This document shows positions 58,951 to 64,000 of a DNA stretch of 64,000 nt, one piece after another (the stretch's first letter is position 1; each line of letters begins with the position of its first letter). The notes beneath the pieces were generated by a model that ran no database searches, was not told where the DNA came from, and worked only from the letters and a program-made list of their open reading frames with translations. The stretch is from NCBI GenBank assembly GCA_023053685.1, contig JALIGW010000003.1:48945996-49009995 (forward strand), read 5' to 3'. The position numbers and the translations under genes were made by a program. Source of the DNA: Diadophis punctatus similis. Taxonomy: Eukaryota; Chordata; Lepidosauria; Squamata; Dipsadidae.

Positions 58951-60120
58951 TAAGGTTTTTTTCTGCTGGGTTTATTTAATCCCAGGAAGTTTTCAGAGAA
59001 TATGTAAGGATTACAGATTACAGATTATTAGAGTTGGAAGCAGGGGTGAAATCCTCCTGGTTTGCTCTTACCTGTCGGTCGCCGCAGAGCCTTTGGAGCT
59101 GGTGGCGTTCGTGGCGCGGGGCTGCCCCTGCCCGCTTCCCCCGCCCGCCTGGATGCTGCCATTTGCATTTTTTTGCCCTCTGCGCATGCACAAAGCGTTC
59201 TGCATGTGCAGAGGGCAAAAGAATGCAAATGGTGGCATCCAGGTGGGCGTGGGAAGTGGGCGGGGGCAGTCCCGCGCCGCAAATGACACCAGCTCCAAAG
59301 GCTCTGCGGCGACTGACAGATAAGAGCGAACCGGGAGGATTTCATCCCTGGTTGGAAGGGACCTTGTAGGTCATCTAGTCCAATCCCCCACTCAAGCAGT
59401 AGTCCCTACATCATTTCGGACAAATGGCAGTCCAATCTCCCTTTAAAAGTCTCAAGTGTTGGAGCTCTCACAACCTCCACAGGCAAGCTGTTCCATTGGT
59501 TGATCGCTCTCACCGTCAGAAAGTTTCTCCTTATTTCCAGGTTGAATCTCTCCTTGGTCAGTTTCCATCCATTATTCCTTGTCTGGCCTTCTGGTGCCTT
59601 GGAGAACAGCCTGACCCCCTCCTCTCTGTGGTAGCCCCTCAAGTATTGGAACACTGCTATCATGTCACCCCTGACCCTTCTCTTTGCCAGACTGGTCATG
59701 CCCAGTTCCTGCAATCGCTCTTCGTATGTTATAGTTTCCAGTCTCCTAATCATCCTGGTTGCTCTCTTCTGCACTTTCTCTAGAGTTTCAATGTCTTTCT
59801 TGTAGTGTGGTGACCAAAACTGGATGCAGTACTCTAGGTGTGGTCTAACTAAGGCTTTATAGAGTGGTATTAGTACCTCCCTAGTCCTTGATTGTATCCC
59901 TCAATGCAATTTAGGATTGCATTGGCTTTTTTGGCTGCCGCTGCATATTGCTGGCTCATATTTAGTTGGTTGTCCACAAAGACTCCAAGATCCCTCCCGC
60001 AGTCACTGTTATTGAGTGTGGTTTCACCCAGTTTATATGTATATCTTTGGTTTTTCTTACCTAGGTGTAGGATTTTACTTTTCTCTGCATTGAATTTCAT
60101 TTTATTTAGGATGAGGGTGG
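58951..60120 (-). mobile_element. CR1 LINE 3' end with an hAT insertion
   Basis: The minus-strand frame 59406-59774 reads QKRATRMIRRLETITYEERL, then RGDMIAVFQYL and INQWNSLPVEVVRAP, the C-terminus of CR1 ORF2. The frame 59870-60100 carries the preceding DLGVFVDNQLNMSQQYAAAA. The CR1 3' UTR ('gagttggaagggaccttgta') is split by the element at 59041-59350. Only the C-terminal part of ORF2 is present. Confidence 0.85.
59041..59350. mobile_element. hAT-like foldback element, 310 bp, in CR1 3' UTR
   Basis: Begins CAGGGGTGAAATCCTCCTGG and ends GAGGATTTCATCCCTG. The two halves are near reverse complements, folding at about 59195. The flanks GTTGGAAG (59033-59040 and 59351-59358) are identical. It belongs to the same family as 49768-50099. 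Confidence 0.93.
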
Positions 60121-61177
60121 AGGTTTGCCACTATTACGAATATATAACAATACTAGGCAAAATCAGAACAAAAGAGAAGTTCTGGCTGATAGCTATTTTT
60201 AGATGTCAGCCTTGTAGAACTGGATACTTCTTGTAAATTGAGGAAGATGTCCGCATATTCTGTGGTATTTGCACAAGATGAAAGGGGATGTGTACTTTTT
60301 CAACTTTTTAGCTGATATAATGCTTATTCTTTGTAATTATACTATTCCCCTTTTTTATCTTTTGACAGGAATCTCTTGCAACTTCTCCTTCTGATCTATA
60401 TTCTTCAGCTAAAGCCTAGTCTGTTAAATGTATTATAGCTCATTTTGAACTTTTTGAAATTTATAACTCATGTTTTCAGGGGTTTCCACAGGATATGGTT
60501 AAAGAAAAGTCAAGATGGTGGCCACAATGGCATGATTTTAGTTTAGCTGGTAGGTTATTTTTGACACATAGAAAAGCCAGGCTGTCATCTTGAGGTTTTT
60601 TTTTACCATAACCTGTGGACATCCTTGCTTATTTTCTTCATATACTCCCTTTAAACTTTGTTCATCAGTCTCCATTCTATTGCTTCCACTGAATATTGCT
60701 TCCACTTTTCTCTATTGTCTTTGTGTTTTTATCTTCTTGGGGAGAACACAATTTTCTATACATTAACTATTTTGCTCAAATTGTGCCTACCTTTGTGGTA
60801 CTTATCTTCTGATATCTGTTTATACACAGCTGGTAATTTTGATAGGTACTCTAAAAATATTACTTTGTTTTGCAATAAGCAGCATTTGACAGATCACATG
60901 GTGATACTACAAATATATGGTACCTTTCTTGCCTCTATTTCTATTTGGTGTTACTAAAAGTAGAGATTAAAAACAGCCACTGTACAATCAGTAGTAGGCC
61001 ATTTCACAAGGAAACATTGTAATGTGGTTGGGCCAAGCAGTGCATTTTTGCAGGCAACTGAAGAGGGCAAAAGAGGATATGCTGGAAATTCTTCTAGAAA
61101 CAAGATAATCAGTGTTGTAGTCAGAAGGCTGAACTAACCACATCTAGCTTTTCTATCCCCCCAGTGTCTTCCAGATA
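60121..61177. other. Intergenic, nothing recognised
   Basis: No exon or repeat border that I can support. Confidence 0.4.
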
Positions 61178-61553
61178 CAGGCAGTCCTTCACTTAAGAAC
61201 CACAATTGAGCCCAAAATGTCTGTTAAGTGAGTTTTGCCCAATTTTACGACCTTTCTTGCCAGTTGTTAAGTGAATCACTGCAGTTGATAAATTAGTAAT
61301 CCGGTTGATAAGTGAATCTGGCTTCCCCGTTGACTTTGCTTGTCAAAAGGTTGCAAAAGATGATCACATGATCTTGGGACACAGCAACGGTCATAAGTAT
61401 GAACCAGTTGGCAAGCATCTGAATTTTGATCACACGCTCATGGGGATGCTACAAAGGTTGTAACTGTGAAAAACTGGTCATAAGTTACTTTTTTCAGTGC
61501 TGTTGTTACTTTGAACGATCACTAAATGAATGTTGTAAGTCGAGAACTATCGG
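61178..61553. mobile_element. TA-flanked MITE (GTAGTCC family), intact 376 bp
   Basis: Begins CAGGCAGTCCTTCACTTAAG after TA and ends GTCGAGAACTATCGG before TA. It is colinear with the copy at 23198-23574 in inverted orientation or as a self-complementary family. Confidence 0.8.
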
Positions 61554-61739
61554 TATGTGGCAGCTACAGCTCTCAGGATTCCCACTGAGTGTGGTCAAAT
61601 ATATTAGCAGAATACCTCAGGAAGCTGTTTTAGAACCTGAATGGAACCACCTTACATCATAGCTCTTCCTTCTCAATGGTAATATATATTCCACTGATTA
61701 CTTCCAAATGTGTGAATGACACTGTTGCTTTTGGAGTGT

Positions 61740-62310
61740 CCTCATTTATTTATTTTATTTATTTATTTTGTCAAACATGTACAGGATAGTAGTTGTTTGT
61801 ATAAACATAACATAAGCCGAGGTGGCGCAGCAGTTAGAGTGGGGTACTGCAGGCCACTTTAGCTGACACTGATCTGCAGGTCAGTGGTTCAAATCTCACG
61901 GGCTCAAGGTTGACTCAGCCTTCCATCCTTCCGAGGTAGGTAAAACAAGGACCCAGATTGTTGGGGGCAATGTAAATATACATTGCTTACTGGTGTAAAC
62001 CGCTTAGAGAGTGCTTGCACTGTGAGGCGGTATATAAATCTCACAAATAAATAAATAAATAGATAAGTAAAAAAAGTACCGATAAAAGAGGACAATAGGA
62101 CAGTAGGACAGGGATGGTAGGCACAGTGATGTGCTTATGCACGCACCTTACAGACCTCTTAGGAATGGGGAGAGGTCGACTGTAGACAGTCTAAGGTTAA
62201 AGTTTTGGGGGTTTGGGGAAGAAACCACAGAGTCAGGTAGTGCATTCCAGGCATTGATCACTCTGTTGCTGAAGTCGTATTTTCTGCAGTCGAGTTTGGA
62301 GCGGTTTACA
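61740..62310 (-). mobile_element. L2-like LINE 3' end with a SINE insertion
   Basis: The TTTA-rich tail and 'ttgtcaaacatgtacaggat' lie at 61740-61815. After the SINE the element resumes at about 62047 and matches 47680-47890 ('gacctcttaggaat', 'aaagttttgggggtttggg', 'cacagagtcaggtagtg'). Confidence 0.75.
61816..62046 (+). mobile_element. tRNA-derived SINE inserted in LINE tail
   Basis: The head GCCGAGGTGGCGCAGCAG and B-box-like GGTTCAAATCTCACG, with the body as in 22558-22805, end in an AAATA-rich tail. The (CTATTG)n tail is absent in this copy. Confidence 0.85.
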
Positions 62311-62849
62311 TTAAGTTTGAATCATTCTTCTGACACAGCTTCATGGACAAGAGACCTTTTGAGTTGTGGGGCAAAAGAGACGTGAATCCATAAAGGTGCC
62401 TTTACACAGACACATGCACTCTAGTGAGGTTCACTCCAACCTAGTAAATGATTTGGTTCACACATGCATTTTGTCAGGGTTAAATCTGTTTGCTGAATCA
62501 ACACAATGGTTGGGCTCAGAAACGATGATCAGATGTGTCCTTTCTAAGATGCAGCTTTCCCCCCCAGAAGCTGCCAACACGAGATACCCACACCCATCTC
62601 TGGTTTCAATCCAGATAGATTCATAGCCCTAATCAAAAATTTTTGAGGCGGTCCCAATTGTCGAAGGCAGCCTTTTTCTTCCTATAGAACTGCGTTGCCG
62701 ACACCTGCAGCTGGCAATCTTTGGCTTTTGAAAAGGAAATATGTTGCTACACGCCCAAAGGGAATGAAACAGATTGCTTGCATTTTCTCTTTATGTATTC
62801 TTTTTTTTTTAATTTTGGTATGTTATGACTACGACTTTTACTGCGAGAG

Positions 62850-63290
62850 GACTAACAGCTTGCGAGCTCTCCTCAGTCGAAGTTCCCGCTCTCATGTCTC
62901 GGCGCCGCCTTGACTCATCCGTATCGCTTTATTCGGGGAGCTAGTTTTGCTTTTTCCAGATCCGGTGAATCAATAATGACCTCGTCTAGCAAGGTTAGTA
63001 AGCCAGGGAAGCGCTGCGAGAGCGCCAGCAGATTTTGGAAGACTCGGGAGAAAATGCAGCCATTTATATGAGGCGGGAAACGACGCGCCTGATTCCCCGG
63101 CATCTCTATGACTCGTTTGAAGCGGGACCTGCAAAACTTAAGGAGGATGGGGAAAAAAAATGAGGTGGTGTCCCCCCCAAAAAAATCACGGCACATAGAA
63201 CGCTGGGTGATAGGATCCGGGTCCAGGAAATCACAGATGCTTAAAAGAAAGGGACGTGAATCACGCTATTTTCCTAGTACGTTATTTTAA
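62850..63290. promoter_or_regulatory. CpG-rich patch, possible promoter or first exon of the next gene
   Basis: CpG frequency rises locally ('tctcggcgccgccttgactc', 'gcgctgcgagagcgccagc', 'gcgggaaacgacgcgcc'). A possible plus-strand donor, GCAAG|GTTAGTAAG, lies near 62992. In mammals the neighbour is ST3GAL3 on the same strand, whose 5' exons are untranslated. No coding proof is present and a transposon origin is not excluded. Confidence 0.35.
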
Positions 63291-63299
63291 ACCATTGCT

Positions 63300-64000
63300 C
63301 AAACATCGCTTTGTGTATTCCGTCATAGATATACACCACGTACATTTTCTGCTGTTTTTGAAGTCTCTTAAAGTATGAACTACGTCAGAGGAGGAAAAAA
63401 ATAAAGATTCAGAATATCTAATGTGGGAGGCATATTAAAGAATGGAAGAATATATATGCTTACTATTAAGTAGTAAATCTGTCAGACCCTGACAATGTCT
63501 TTTCAAAGACGTGACAATCGTATCGATTGATCTGGTGAGCCAAGAAGGTGGAGAATGTTAAAAACTACAGTGCTTTCAATTGATTTATGAGTGTGGTATA
63601 TGACATCAGGGATCCGGAGAGCTGCTGTTTCCAGCACCATGTTAGTCACTTGTGGTTGCCCTTTCAGTTCCTAATCCTGGAATACTTGTCTGCAAGCAGC
63701 CATTGCACTCCTGGTTCTCTTTGTCAGAGACACTATTCTCTAATCCATCCAGTCATTCCACTGGGAGGGCTGTTATTATCCCTGGGCCCATCCGCCTATT
63801 GTGGGAATGTATTAGCCCAGTCTCACTGGGTTTACAGTCAGTCCTTGGTTTGGTTTTCTTCACTGGAAGGTTATTCTAGCTCTTCCTTCTAGAATGACTT
63901 GCTTAAAAGTGCTTCTGGATTGATTGTTTTGCAGGTCTGCAATGAAGTTTTCTACAGGGGCTCCTATCCCTGGGGGAAACCCTGTTGGATGACAGTATTG
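63300..64000. other. Window end, nothing recognised
   Basis: The open frames at 63587-63892 have no recognisable protein similarity and no splice context that I can defend. Confidence 0.4.

Noticed and set aside
61816..61890. Possible tRNA genes in the SINE heads
   Set aside because: A- and B-box-like motifs are present, but the sequence does not fold into a tRNA cloverleaf as written and continues into SINE bodies with multiple genomic copies.
63587..63892. A 101-codon frame near the window end as an exon of the next gene
   Set aside because: No recognisable protein similarity, no matching splice sites, and overlapping frames of similar length in the same place.

Overview
This window is vertebrate nuclear DNA, most likely from a squamate reptile and probably a snake. 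The one gene I can identify is spliced, with GT-AG introns and a CpG-rich promoter. The rest is dense with repeat types typical of squamates: CR1/L3 and L2-like LINEs, tRNA-derived SINEs with Sauria-SINE-like and (CTATTG)n-tailed heads, and many short hAT-like and TA-flanked inverted-repeat elements. Nothing suggests bacterial, viral or plasmid DNA.

The gene is KDM4A (JMJD2A), a histone H3K9/H3K36 demethylase, on the + strand. Its promoter and untranslated first exon lie in a CpG-rich stretch at about 9340-9869. Coding exons 2-22 run from 11410 to 33620. I placed all 21 coding exons by splice sites, reading phase and protein similarity. They join into an intact 1064-codon frame, the same length as the human protein as I remember it. 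The Fe(II), zinc, 2-oxoglutarate and Tudor-cage residues fall at the same numbers as in the human protein. The 3' UTR starts at 33621, and candidate polyadenylation signals lie at about 33991, 34527, 36074 and 36391. In mammals PTPRF lies upstream and ST3GAL3 downstream. I see no coding exon of either, but a CpG-rich patch at about 62850-63290 could be a first exon or promoter of the next gene.

Region by region: 1-9300 is intergenic, with small inverted-repeat elements and a solo LTR (4509-7854) split by a dead L3-type LINE. 9340-36400 is KDM4A, whose introns hold hAT-like and TA-flanked MITEs, SINEs, a 5S-rRNA-like fragment, a second solo LTR, and a 2.1-kb element made of consecutive palindromes in intron 11. 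36957-64000 is intergenic and repeat-rich.

The most interesting non-genic object is a complete LTR retroelement at 39975-46148, on the minus strand. Its two 546-bp LTRs differ at one base by eye, it has a 4-bp target duplication, a tRNA-Arg-like primer binding site and a polypurine tract. It has no recognisable gag or pol. Its body instead carries decayed L1-like and CR1 fragments that look older than the insertion. This suggests a recently mobile, non-autonomous element carrying captured LINE debris.

Limits: everything was read by eye. Repeat family names are assignments by resemblance. Element borders marked by target duplications are precise, and the other borders are approximate.
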